Assembly: GCF_947254915.1 (NCBI RefSeq)
Contig: NZ_CAMYEZ010000050.1
Span: 1-13,628, forward strand
Source: an uncultured Porphyromonas sp.
GTDB taxonomy: Bacteria > Bacteroidota > Bacteroidia > Bacteroidales > Porphyromonadaceae
Length of the DNA: 13,628 bases
Direction: 5' to 3'
Each line of letters opens with the position of its first letter. Position 1 is the stretch's first letter. The notes beneath the pieces were generated by a model. The model did no database searches, was not told the origin of the DNA, and saw nothing but the letters and a program-made list of their open reading frames with translations. Below are positions 1 through 5,887 of this stretch, piece after piece. The position numbers and the translations under genes were made by a program.

Positions 1-315
1 GCCTTGACAACGCTTGAGTGTAATAACAATCAACTGACCAGCTTGAACCTCTCGGGCTGTACCGCCTTGACAACGCTTGAGTGTAATAACAATCAACTGA
101 CCAGCTTGAACCTCTCGGGCTGTACCGCCTTGACAACGCTTGAGTGTAATAACAATCAACTGACCAGCTTGAACCTCTCGGACTGTACCGCCTTGACAAT
201 GCTTAACTGCCTCAGGAATCAACTGACCAGCTTGGATTTGTCTGGACACAAAGCTTTGACAGCTCTGAACTGTAGTAAGAACCTCTTGAGGAAACTTGAT
301 CTGTCAGGCTGTACG
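1..315 (+). repeat. 63-bp in-frame tandem repeats encoding the LRRs
   Basis: Units begin at 1, 64, 127, 190 and 253. Units 1 and 2 are identical, unit 3 differs by one base (G to A, changing Gly to Asp in SGC/SDC), and units 4 and 5 are diverged. Each unit encodes one 21-residue leucine-rich repeat. The array continues upstream of the window. Near-identity at DNA level indicates recent expansion or homogenisation, and copy number is likely to vary between strains. Confidence 0.95.
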
Positions 316-1521
316 AGTATAATCTTGCTGACGTGCCATAGGAATCAAATTAAGGCGCCCGAGATGGCTAACTTGGTCAATAGTTTGCCAGACTTACAAG
401 GTAAGGGTGTGGGACTCTTTAAAGTGTTTTATGATGGAAGTGGTGAGGGCAACGTTTGTCTCGCTGCACATGTAGCTACTGCCCAAGCTAAGGGGTGGAA
501 GACTCAGTTTACACGCAGCTATTTTGACGACGCTTGGTACGACTACACGGGAGCAGACAACGCTCTCTATGCTGTCTCCTCTTGGTCAACTTTTGGTGGA
601 TCAATCTCCTTCACTGGGGCAGACAACCTCAACGCTGTCCTCTACGGTACGGAGCTGACGGTCGTCGCTACCCCCGCTTATGGCTACAAGCTGACTAAGT
701 TGACCGCCAATGGTAAGGACATCCTCGCAACAAAGAAGTTTGTCGTTACGGAGAATACCGAGATCAAGGCAACCTTTGCGAAGAAGAAGAACTATACAGT
801 GACATTCACGCCAAAAGGCGAAGGCGAAAACAAGCTCACAGCTACTAGAAATGGGGAGCCCTTTACCTCTGGAAGCCTAGCTTATGAAGGCGACAAGATT
901 GTCATCACAGCTCAGCCTGCTGAGGGCTACCAGATAGACAAGTGGCTCATCGGCAAGGAAGAGATAGAGGTCACTCCCTATACGGGTCAAACGACCTTTG
1001 AGTGTACCGTCGGCACGGCAGATGTTTTAATCAAGGCGACCTTTACGAAGAAGACTTTTGCCGTTACGCTCACTAAGGAGGGCGAAGGTACGATCACCGC
1101 TACTGGAGCCGCTGACCTCACTGCCGTTCCCTATGGCACGGAGCTGACGATCAATGCTACGCCAGCTGAGGGCTACAAGTTGACAGCTCTCACGGCCAAC
1201 GGTCAGGACATCCTCGCAACAAAGAAAGTTGTGATCAAGGGAGCAACGGAGGTTAAGGCTACTTTTGCAGATAACACGGGCGTGGAGACGACGGTCACGC
1301 AGCAGGTGAAGCTCTACCCGAATCCAGCGACTGACCACATCATCGTGGAGGGTGTAGCGCCTGCTAGCGAGGTGACGCTTCACAGCATGACGGGCGAACG
1401 GCTCTATACGGGTCTCACGGATAGCCGAGGCGTGCTACAGATTGACCTGACGCCCTATGCGGACGGGGTCTACCTAGTCTGCGTAGCGGGCGAGACTTAC
1501 CGAGTGGTGGTAAGGCGATAG
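1..1521 (+). CDS. Secreted leucine-rich-repeat protein with T9SS C-terminal sorting domain (5' end outside window)
   Basis: The reading frame is open from base 1, so the N-terminus and any signal peptide lie upstream; an apparent TTG start at base 4 is only the window edge. About 506 residues are visible. Residues 1 to about 120 are 21-residue leucine-rich repeats of the form LTTLECNNNQLTSLNLSGCTA, close to the cysteine-containing repeats of internalin J-type proteins. A linker follows (about 125-195), then three beta-rich repeats like the divergent InlB B-repeat (about 198-260, 264-349 and 352-422), each ending near IKATF or VKATF. The last ~70 residues (VKLYPNPATD ... GVYLV ... VVVRR) match the type A T9SS sorting domain. 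From family knowledge, such proteins cross the outer membrane and are anchored on the surface or released, often acting in adhesion. The ligand is unknown. P. gingivalis InlJ is the nearest named relative I recall. Domain calls are firm; function is inferred. Confidence 0.9.
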   Translation, partial: ALTTLECNNNQLTSLNLSGCTALTTLECNNNQLTSLNLSGCTALTTLECNNNQLTSLNLSDCTALTMLNCLRNQLTSLDLSGHKALTALNCSKNLLRKLDLSGCTSIILLTCHRNQIKAPEMANLVNSLPDLQGKGVGLFKVFYDGSGEGNVCLAAHVATAQAKGWKTQFTRSYFDDAWYDYTGADNALYAVSSWSTFGGSISFTGADNLNAVLYGTELTVVATPAYGYKLTKLTANGKDILATKKFVVTENTEIKATFAKKKNYTVTFTPKGEGENKLTATRNGEPFTSGSLAYEGDKIVITAQPAEGYQIDKWLIGKEEIEVTPYTGQTTFECTVGTADVLIKATFTKKTFAVTLTKEGEGTITATGAADLTAVPYGTELTINATPAEGYKLTALTANGQDILATKKVVIKGATEVKATFADNTGVETTVTQQVKLYPNPATDHIIVEGVAPASEVTLHSMTGERLYTGLTDSRGVLQIDLTPYADGVYLVCVAGETYRVVVRR

Positions 1522-1563
1522 AATCAAAAAAGGGGCGAACGACGGTTCGCCCCTTTTTTGATT
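1522..1563 (+). terminator. Rho-independent terminator of the LRR gene
   Basis: A perfect 19-bp inverted repeat (arms 1522-1540 and 1545-1563, loop GACG) starts right after the stop codon. The core is GGGGCGAAC/GTTCGCCCC flanked by six A and six T, so it should also work from the opposite strand. Confidence 0.95.
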
Positions 1564-1583
1564 AGAGGTTAGAAGGGAGAGGA

Positions 1584-1619
1584 AATCGGAGCAATCGGAG
1601 CGATCAGAGTGATCGGACG
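1584..1619. repeat. 9-bp degenerate tandem repeat
   Basis: Four 9-bp units (AATCGGAGC, AATCGGAGC, GATCAGAGT, GATCGGACG) lead into the outer end of the first palindromic element. Similar GATCGGAGG-type sequence flanks the third element copy near 13495-13512 on the opposite strand, so this appears to be part of the element's usual border. Confidence 0.6.
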
Positions 1620-1643
1620 AGTAACGGCCTGTAGGGACGCACG
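1614..1643 (+). repeat. Truncated outer end of the MITE-like element
   Basis: CGGACGAGTAACGGCCTGTA followed by GGGACGCACG repeats the outer left end of the element that starts again at 1645. It breaks off at the first palindrome, so it is a partial tandem copy of one end. Confidence 0.7.
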
Positions 1644-1644
1644 G

Positions 1645-1790
1645 GACGAGTAACGGCTGTAGGGACGCACGATCCGTGCGTCCGTTGTGTCAAAGGATTA
1701 CGTATATTTCTCTGTAAACAAAGCAGAAGCTCATAAGCTTTAACGGGGACGGACGCACAGATCGTGCGTCCCTACAGAGGGCTACTCGTC
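1645..1790 (+). mobile_element. MITE-like nested-palindrome element, copy 1
   Basis: This 146-bp non-coding element has imperfect terminal inverted repeats of about 41 bp (1645-1685 and 1749-1790). Each arm contains its own 8-bp palindrome (GGACGCAC ... GTGCGTCC), so the element can fold as two small hairpins or one long cruciform. The 63-bp core (1686-1748) encodes nothing. Bases 1662-1799 are identical to 2199-2336 (138 bp). The termini also match the copy at 13381-13491. No target-site duplication is evident and no transposase is in the window. It could equally be called a REP/BIME-like intergenic palindrome. Confidence 0.7.
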
Positions 1791-1800
1791 TTGCTGTACG

Positions 1801-1855
1801 ACAACGGACGCCTCCCGCTAGACACTCCCGAGCGTCCCTACAACCGTTACTCGTC
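1801..1855 (+). repeat. Degenerate right-end fragment of the MITE-like element
   Basis: It begins ACAACGGACGC, continues through an unrelated or decayed insert, and ends GCGTCCCTACAACCGTTACTCGTC, which is the element's right-hand end. A similar decayed fragment follows copy 2 at 2338-2394, so the fragment was probably duplicated together with the element. Confidence 0.6.
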
Positions 1856-2198
1856 GGCTGGTTCAATGTTTAGTCTCTATCCAGCTGTCGTGTCGCTCTT
1901 ATCTAGGGGCTGTTGAGACGCTTGTTGTTCACAGACCGATGTTGGGGGCACTAGGGGTCTGGTGCGATGGATGCTTGTATTACCTTTGCACCGTCGATTG
2001 ACTAGACAAAGACTAAGTAACAGCGAACATCTTGCCCCCCAATCGTCTAGTCCGACCCACAAGGGGTCGATCTTCTAACACGTCCGCCTATCCATCGGTC
2101 GTTCGGGGTTGTTGCCCCTCCGCCCGACGGCTACGATGCGTCCGACCGCAGGAGGTCGTCTGCTATTCGTAAAGAGGAATGGACGTGTGATTGTTGTT
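1856..2198. other. Gene-less spacer with several small hairpins and a possible promoter
   Basis: No convincing coding region is seen; the 61-codon minus-strand frame has no recognisable features. A TACCTTTG box (+, 1981-1988) matches the Bacteroidota -7 element, but no -33 box is visible. Downstream are small inverted repeats: GACTAGAC/GTCTAGTC (2000-2007 with 2045-2052), CGACCC/GGGTCG (2053-2069), GGGG/CCCC (2105-2118), CGACC/GGTCG (2143-2158), and a long-range ACACGTCC/GGACGTGT pair (2078-2085 with 2181-2188). This could be a structured RNA or old repeat debris; I cannot decide which. Confidence 0.35.
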
Positions 2199-2327
2199 GG
2201 GACGCACGATCCGTGCGTCCGTTGTGTCAAAGGATTACGTATATTTCTCTGTAAACAAAGCAGAAGCTCATAAGCTTTAACGGGGACGGACGCACAGATC
2301 GTGCGTCCCTACAGAGGGCTACTCGTC
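2199..2327 (+). mobile_element. MITE-like nested-palindrome element, copy 2
   Basis: Same orientation as copy 1 and identical to it over 138 bp (2199-2336), including core and both inner palindromes. It lacks the outermost ~17 bp of the left end (GACGAGTAACGGCTGTA), which is replaced by unrelated sequence. The exact identity in non-coding DNA implies a recent duplication or gene conversion between the two copies. Confidence 0.7.
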
Positions 2328-2337
2328 TTGCTGTACA

Positions 2338-2421
2338 ACAACGGACGCCATCCCACTAAACACTTCCGTGCGTCCCTACAGCGGGCTACTCGTCTTGAGC
2401 GCATTTACAGCGGGCTACTCG
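2338..2421. repeat. Element fragments between copy 2 and rnc
   Basis: A decayed right-end fragment (ACAACGGACGCC ... GCGTCCCTACA) is followed by a 16-bp direct repeat, TACAGCGGGCTACTCG, at 2377-2392 and 2406-2421. The fragments stop 12 bp before the rnc stop codon. They are the only palindromic sequences downstream of rnc that might end its transcript. Confidence 0.55.
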
Positions 2422-2433
2422 GAGGGAGCGGGG

Positions 2434-3243
2434 CTAGCTAGTGCGACTCTGTATGGCTGAGTAGGCTTGCTTGAGTAGCTCGAGGGTGTCATGCGCGGCC
2501 TCTTGCTGGGCGCGCTTCTTGCTACTACCTGCGCCTCGCCCTACGGGCTTGCCATCGATCCAGACGCTGTAGATGAAGCGGTCGTGAGGCATCGCCTGAT
2601 GCTCTTCAAGACGAAACTCGTGGGACAGGTGATGCTTCTGAACCCACTCGATGAGTTCGCTCTTATAGTTCTGAATGCTCGCCACCGTATGCTCCTGCAT
2701 GTCCCGGTAGGTGGGGAGGATGTAGTCACGGACGAACTCTTGCGTACGAGCATAGCCCTGATCGAGGTAGATGGCTCCGATGAGCGCCTCGACGGTGTTG
2801 CCGTAGATGTCTACCGAGTTGTCCAGTGCGCTCGGCACCATGATGATATAGCGCTCTAGATGCAAGCGACGGCCTACCTCGTTATTGACGGGGCGGCTCA
2901 CGAGCGAGCTCTTGCACTTGCTCAGCTCACCTTCGTCCCATGTGGGGTGGAGGTGGTAAAGGTAGGTGCAGATGGAGGCTTCGAGGACGGCATCGCCGAG
3001 GAACTCAAGTCGCTCATTATTGAGCTTCTCCCCATCCTCTCCGATGATGGTGCAGGAGCGGTGACGCATCGCTAGGAGATAGAGGTCTGTGCGGACGGGC
3101 ACGATGCCTATCCGGTCAAAGAGTGAGGTCAGATCTGGCGTGCGCTGCGAGGTACCCCCACGCATCTTACGCCACCAGTGCTGCCAGCGCTCGCCTAGCT
3201 CTTGAAGCAGGGATCTAGTCCTAGAGGTGCGAAGGAATCTCAT
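2434..3243 (-). CDS. rnc: Ribonuclease III
   Basis: Double-strand-specific endoribonuclease that processes rRNA precursors and structured mRNAs in the cytoplasm. The 269-residue protein has the signature NERLEFLGDA at 76-85 (E77, E80 and D84 correspond to E. coli E38, E41 and D45). The second acidic pair falls in YGNTVEALIG at 147-156, where E152 is kept but the usual Asp is Asn149. The C-terminal double-stranded RNA-binding domain spans about 192-262 (NYKSELIEW ... GAGSSKKRAQQEAA). An N-terminal extension of ~40 residues rich in Arg and Trp precedes the catalytic domain and is longer than in E. coli (226 residues in total). The ATG at 3243 is the first good start; Met27 is an alternative. 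It lies downstream of fabF and acpP on the same strand, a common Bacteroidota arrangement, but behind a candidate terminator. Confidence 0.96.
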   Translation of the reverse strand: MRFLRTSRTRSLLQELGERWQHWWRKMRGGTSQRTPDLTSLFDRIGIVPVRTDLYLLAMRHRSCTIIGEDGEKLNNERLEFLGDAVLEASICTYLYHLHPTWDEGELSKCKSSLVSRPVNNEVGRRLHLERYIIMVPSALDNSVDIYGNTVEALIGAIYLDQGYARTQEFVRDYILPTYRDMQEHTVASIQNYKSELIEWVQKHHLSHEFRLEEHQAMPHDRFIYSVWIDGKPVGRGAGSSKKRAQQEAAHDTLELLKQAYSAIQSRTS

Positions 3244-3267
3244 AGCCGTCGCTCTCTAGAAGACCCC

Positions 3268-3328
3268 AAAAAGCGATACCCCTCCATACTCGTCGGCTCT
3301 AAAGCAACGTGCGTGAGGGGGTATCGCT
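3268..3328 (-). terminator. Candidate terminator or attenuator between fabF and rnc
   Basis: Read on the minus strand, AGCGATACCCCCTC (3328-3315) pairs with GAGGGGTATCGCT (3284-3272), a 13-bp stem with one bulged base and a 30-nt loop, followed by a run of five T. It would limit fabF readthrough into rnc, or serve as a double-stranded RNA site. The large loop makes strong termination uncertain. Confidence 0.6.
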
Positions 3329-3364
3329 GATACAGTGTCATGAGTTGATACGGTGCGGATGCGC

Positions 3365-4618
3365 TTACTGGATCTTCTTGAAGATGACGCAAGCGTTGTG
3401 ACCGCCGAAGCCGAAGGTATTGCTCATGGCTACGTTGACAGTACGCTTTTGCGCCTTGTCAAAGGTAAAGTTGAGCTTGTAGTCTATCTGATCGTCTTCG
3501 TCACCTGGCTCATGATTGATGGTTGGTGTGACGACATCCTCCTGAATGGACTTGACGATAGCCATCGCCTCTAGCGCTCCTGTAGCACCGAGGAGGTGTC
3601 CGGTCATAGACTTGGAGGAGCTGATATTGAGATCGTAAGCTTTGTCGCCCCAGACGCTTTGGATAGCTTTGACCTCGGAAGCATCACCGACAGGTGTCGA
3701 GGTGCCGTGGACGTTGATATAGTCTACATCTTCGGGCTTCATACCAGCATCTTCTAGTGCGCGGGTCATCACGAGCTTAGCGCCTAGTCCCTCGGGGTGG
3801 CTGGCAGTCAGGTGATACGCATCGGCTGATAGTCCGAAGCCAGCAAACTCGGCATAGATCTTAGCTCCACGAGCGACTGCATGCTCATACTCCTCTAGTA
3901 TAAGGATAGCGGCACCCTCGCCTAGTACGAAGCCATCACGGCTAGCACTGAAGGGACGAGAGGCTGTCTCGGGAGAGTCATTACGTGTGGAGAGGGCGTG
4001 CATCGCATTAAAGCCACCGATACCAGCGACTGTCACAGCGGCCTCGCTACCGCCTGCGACCATCATCTTCGCTTTGCCTAGGCGTATCATGATAGCTGCG
4101 TCGATGATAGCATTCGTTGAGGAGGCACAAGCCGAGGCGACGCTGTAGTTGGGACCGTGGAAGCCGTACTCAATTGATACGAGTCCAGCTGCGATGTCGG
4201 AGATCATCTTAGGGATGAAGAAGGGATTGAAGCGAGGTCCTCGCTCAGGATCATACTGCAGGATCTCCTCTTGGAAGGTTTCTAGGCCTCCGATACCTGC
4301 GCTGATGATGACACCGACCTCGTTTTTGTCAACATGCTCTAGGTCTACAGCGGAGTCTGCGATCGCCTCTTTTGTTGCTACCAGAGCGAGCTGTGTGTAT
4401 CGATCATAGCGACGTACCTCCTTTCGGTCAAAGTGGTCTTCGGGGTTGAAGCCCTTGACCTCACAGGCAAACTGGGTCTTGAACTTGGAGGCATCAAACT
4501 GTGTGATGGGAGCTGCTCCACTCTTGCCCGCTAGCAGGTTTTGCCAAGTGGTAGGAGCATCATTGCCAATGGGGGTGATGGCACCTAGGCCAGTCACGAC
4601 TACTCTGTTAAATTGCAT
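3365..4618 (-). CDS. fabF: 3-oxoacyl-[acyl-carrier-protein] synthase II
   Basis: Condenses malonyl-ACP with acyl-ACP in the elongation cycle of type II fatty acid synthesis. The 417-residue protein has the expected length. Active-site Cys164 lies in SVASACASSTNA, His304 in NVHGTSTPVGD, Lys336 in SSSKSMTG and His341 just after it, giving the Cys-His-His triad of the KAS I/II class. The phenylalanine gate loop GFGGHN is at 403-408. The ATG at 4618 gives the typical N-terminus MQFNRVVVTGLGAITPIG. It is 239 bp downstream of acpP, an unusually wide gap filled with hairpins, and upstream of rnc. FabB is possible by family, but the length and the pairing with acpP favour FabF. Confidence 0.97.
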   Translation of the reverse strand: MQFNRVVVTGLGAITPIGNDAPTTWQNLLAGKSGAAPITQFDASKFKTQFACEVKGFNPEDHFDRKEVRRYDRYTQLALVATKEAIADSAVDLEHVDKNEVGVIISAGIGGLETFQEEILQYDPERGPRFNPFFIPKMISDIAAGLVSIEYGFHGPNYSVASACASSTNAIIDAAIMIRLGKAKMMVAGGSEAAVTVAGIGGFNAMHALSTRNDSPETASRPFSASRDGFVLGEGAAILILEEYEHAVARGAKIYAEFAGFGLSADAYHLTASHPEGLGAKLVMTRALEDAGMKPEDVDYINVHGTSTPVGDASEVKAIQSVWGDKAYDLNISSSKSMTGHLLGATGALEAMAIVKSIQEDVVTPTINHEPGDEDDQIDYKLNFTFDKAQKRTVNVAMSNTFGFGGHNACVIFKKIQ

Positions 4619-4857
4619 AGGCTATATCAAAGTCAAGCGTCAGTATATGAGGTGTCTGTTGCTGTGTGCAACAGATCCTAGCGGTGTAAACTGAATATTG
4701 GGAAGCACACAAGGGCAAGCCCAGCACCCATGCTGGGAGATCTGAGACTTGCCCTCGGGCTTTGTACTTTAGCAGGAGAATCGCCACGCAACTATGTGGC
4801 GACACCTCTGTATCTTATGGTGAGGAGAGCGCTACTGCGTATACTCCTCTAGATGGA
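4619..4857 (-). promoter_or_regulatory. Structured spacer between acpP and fabF
   Basis: Three hairpins occur in transcript order on the minus strand: TCGCCAC/GTGGCGA (4802-4781, 8-nt loop); a two-part stem with outer AGGGCAAG/CTTGCCCT (4755-4748 with 4719-4712) and inner CCCAGCA/TGCTGGG around a 4-nt loop (4737-4720), with a 10-nt bulge on one side; and CTGTTGC/GCAACAG (4674-4656, 5-nt loop). None is followed by a T-run, so they are not canonical terminators. They could stabilise the acpP mRNA end, mark processing sites, or control fabF translation. No TAnnTTTG box is seen here. Confidence 0.6.
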
Positions 4858-5097
4858 TTATGCTAGCTGCTTCTCAATGTAGTCAATAGCGTCGCCAACG
4901 GTCTTGATACCCTCAGCCTCCTCATCGGGGATGGTCATATCAAACTCCTTCTCGAAGGCCATCATCAACTCGACCGTGTCAAGAGAGTCAGCACCGAGAT
5001 CGGTGGTGAAGTTTGCCTCACGAGTTACCTCTGAGAGCTCAACGTTGAGCTTGTCTGCGATTAGGTCTTTGACCTTGCTTTCTACTTCTGCGTTCAT
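4858..5097 (-). CDS. acpP: Acyl carrier protein
   Basis: Small acidic carrier that holds growing fatty acyl chains on a 4'-phosphopantetheine arm in the cytoplasm. The 79-residue length is typical. The attachment serine is Ser38 in LGADSLDTVEL, followed by the acidic recognition helix (about 37-51). Start ATG at 5097. It is the first gene of the acpP-fabF-rnc set, and FabF, encoded next, acts on its acyl form. A minus-strand TACATTTG box at 5285-5278 would give a leader of roughly 175 nt. Confidence 0.97.
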   Translation of the reverse strand: MNAEVESKVKDLIADKLNVELSEVTREANFTTDLGADSLDTVELMMAFEKEFDMTIPDEEAEGIKTVGDAIDYIEKQLA

Positions 5098-5203
5098 TGC
5101 TTAATAGGTTATTTGATGAATAATTGATTAGTCATATGGGGCGGTAGCGTAGCTCTGCTGGTCGCTCCACGCGAGGAGCGTATCGTATCCGCAGATTTAG
5201 CTG

Positions 5204-5211
5204 TACCTTTG
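5204..5211 (+). promoter_or_regulatory. Candidate -7 promoter element of purN
   Basis: TACCTTTG matches the Bacteroidota -7 consensus TAnnTTTG, 83 bp before the purN ATG. No TTTG-like -33 box is seen at 19-21 bp upstream, so strength is uncertain. Confidence 0.5.
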
Positions 5212-5216
5212 TACAG

Positions 5217-5269
5217 AAGAGGTGTCAGAGCGTGTGAATGCCGTCGCATTTTGCACACATACACCTCTT
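5217..5269. promoter_or_regulatory. Stem-loop at the shared 5' ends of purN and acpP transcripts
   Basis: Outer stem AAGAGGTGT (5217-5225) with ACACCTCTT (5261-5269); inner stems GTGTG (5232-5236) with CACAC (5254-5258) and AATGC (5237-5241) with GCATT (5246-5250), closing a CGTC loop. It lies between the two facing -7 boxes and would form on transcripts of either strand. It could be a 5'-end stabiliser or a regulator site. Confidence 0.5.
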
Positions 5270-5277
5270 ATGTGCAA

Positions 5278-5285
5278 CAAATGTA
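5278..5285 (-). promoter_or_regulatory. Candidate -7 promoter element of the acpP operon
   Basis: Read on the minus strand this is TACATTTG, matching TAnnTTTG, with a weak TTG about 22 bp further upstream (5310-5308). It lies before the purN start, so the two divergent transcripts would overlap by about 50 nt. Confidence 0.45.
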
Positions 5286-5294
5286 CGAAGAAAA

Positions 5295-5882
5295 ATGGAA
5301 ACCATAGCAATATTCGCCTCGGGCAATGGAACAAATGCTGAAGCTCTCGTCCACTACCTGACAAATATAGACAACATTTCCGTCGCGCTCATAGCAACTG
5401 ACAATCCTCACGCCGGAGTCCTCCAGCGTGCTGAGAGACTAGGTGTACGCTCTCTCATCTTCCAGCGCAAAGAGATGGCGAACGTTGCCTTTGCCGAGCA
5501 ACTCCGAGAGCAATATCAGGTGACAGCTATCGTCCTCGCAGGCTTCCTCGGCTTGGTGCCAGAGAGCTTGCTGCGAGCTTTCCCTCGGCGCATCCTCAAT
5601 ATCCACCCAGGGCTCCTACCAGACTATGGGGGCAAGGGAATGTATGGCGACCGTGTCCACGAGTGCGTCCTCAAGGAGCACTGCAAAGTGAGTGGCATCA
5701 CGATCCACCTCATCGATGGCGAGTACGATCGTGGCTCGACGCTCTGCGAGGTGCGCCTAGCGGTCCACCCCGATGACACGGTCGACACGCTCGCTGAGCG
5801 CATCCATCGCCTCGAGTACACCTACTACCCTATCGTTGTCGCCGACTACCTCACACGTCCCGACCTTACGCCACTAGCTTAG
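5295..5882 (+). CDS. purN: Phosphoribosylglycinamide formyltransferase
   Basis: Transfers a formyl group from 10-formyltetrahydrofolate to GAR in de novo purine synthesis. Starting at the ATG at 5295 gives 195 residues beginning METIAIFASGNGTNAEA, the normal beta-1 strand and phosphate-binding loop of PurN. An in-frame ATG at 5238 would add 19 residues with no family likeness and lie inside the upstream hairpin, so I reject it. Catalytic residues visible are Asn102 and His104 (NIHPGLLP), His138 and Asp145 (HLIDGEYDRG), equivalent to E. coli N106, H108, H137 and D144. The loop YGGKGMYG at 111-118 replaces the E. coli sequence there. It is divergent from acpP, and its 3' end converges on the DUF2130 gene with only 5 bp between stop codons. 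Confidence 0.95.
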   Translation: METIAIFASGNGTNAEALVHYLTNIDNISVALIATDNPHAGVLQRAERLGVRSLIFQRKEMANVAFAEQLREQYQVTAIVLAGFLGLVPESLLRAFPRRILNIHPGLLPDYGGKGMYGDRVHECVLKEHCKVSGITIHLIDGEYDRGSTLCEVRLAVHPDDTVDTLAERIHRLEYTYYPIVVADYLTRPDLTPLA

Positions 5883-5887
5883 TTGGG

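Noticed and set aside
1877..2062. 61-codon minus-strand frame in the repeat zone
   Set aside because: Short, Cys/Arg/Ser-rich composition, no promoter in the right place, and set in hairpin-rich non-coding sequence.
1614..2421. CRISPR-like array of repeats with spacers
   Set aside because: Repeat units vary in length and completeness, spacing is irregular, the units are palindromic elements, and no cas genes are present.
2491..2859. 122-codon plus-strand frame antisense to rnc
   Set aside because: The rnc frame has complete catalytic and RNA-binding motifs; the antisense translation has none.
5238..5294. Longer purN start adding 19 residues
   Set aside because: The extension (MPSHFAHIHLL...) has no likeness to PurN, falls inside the 5' stem-loop, and the internal ATG at 5295 gives the canonical N-terminus.
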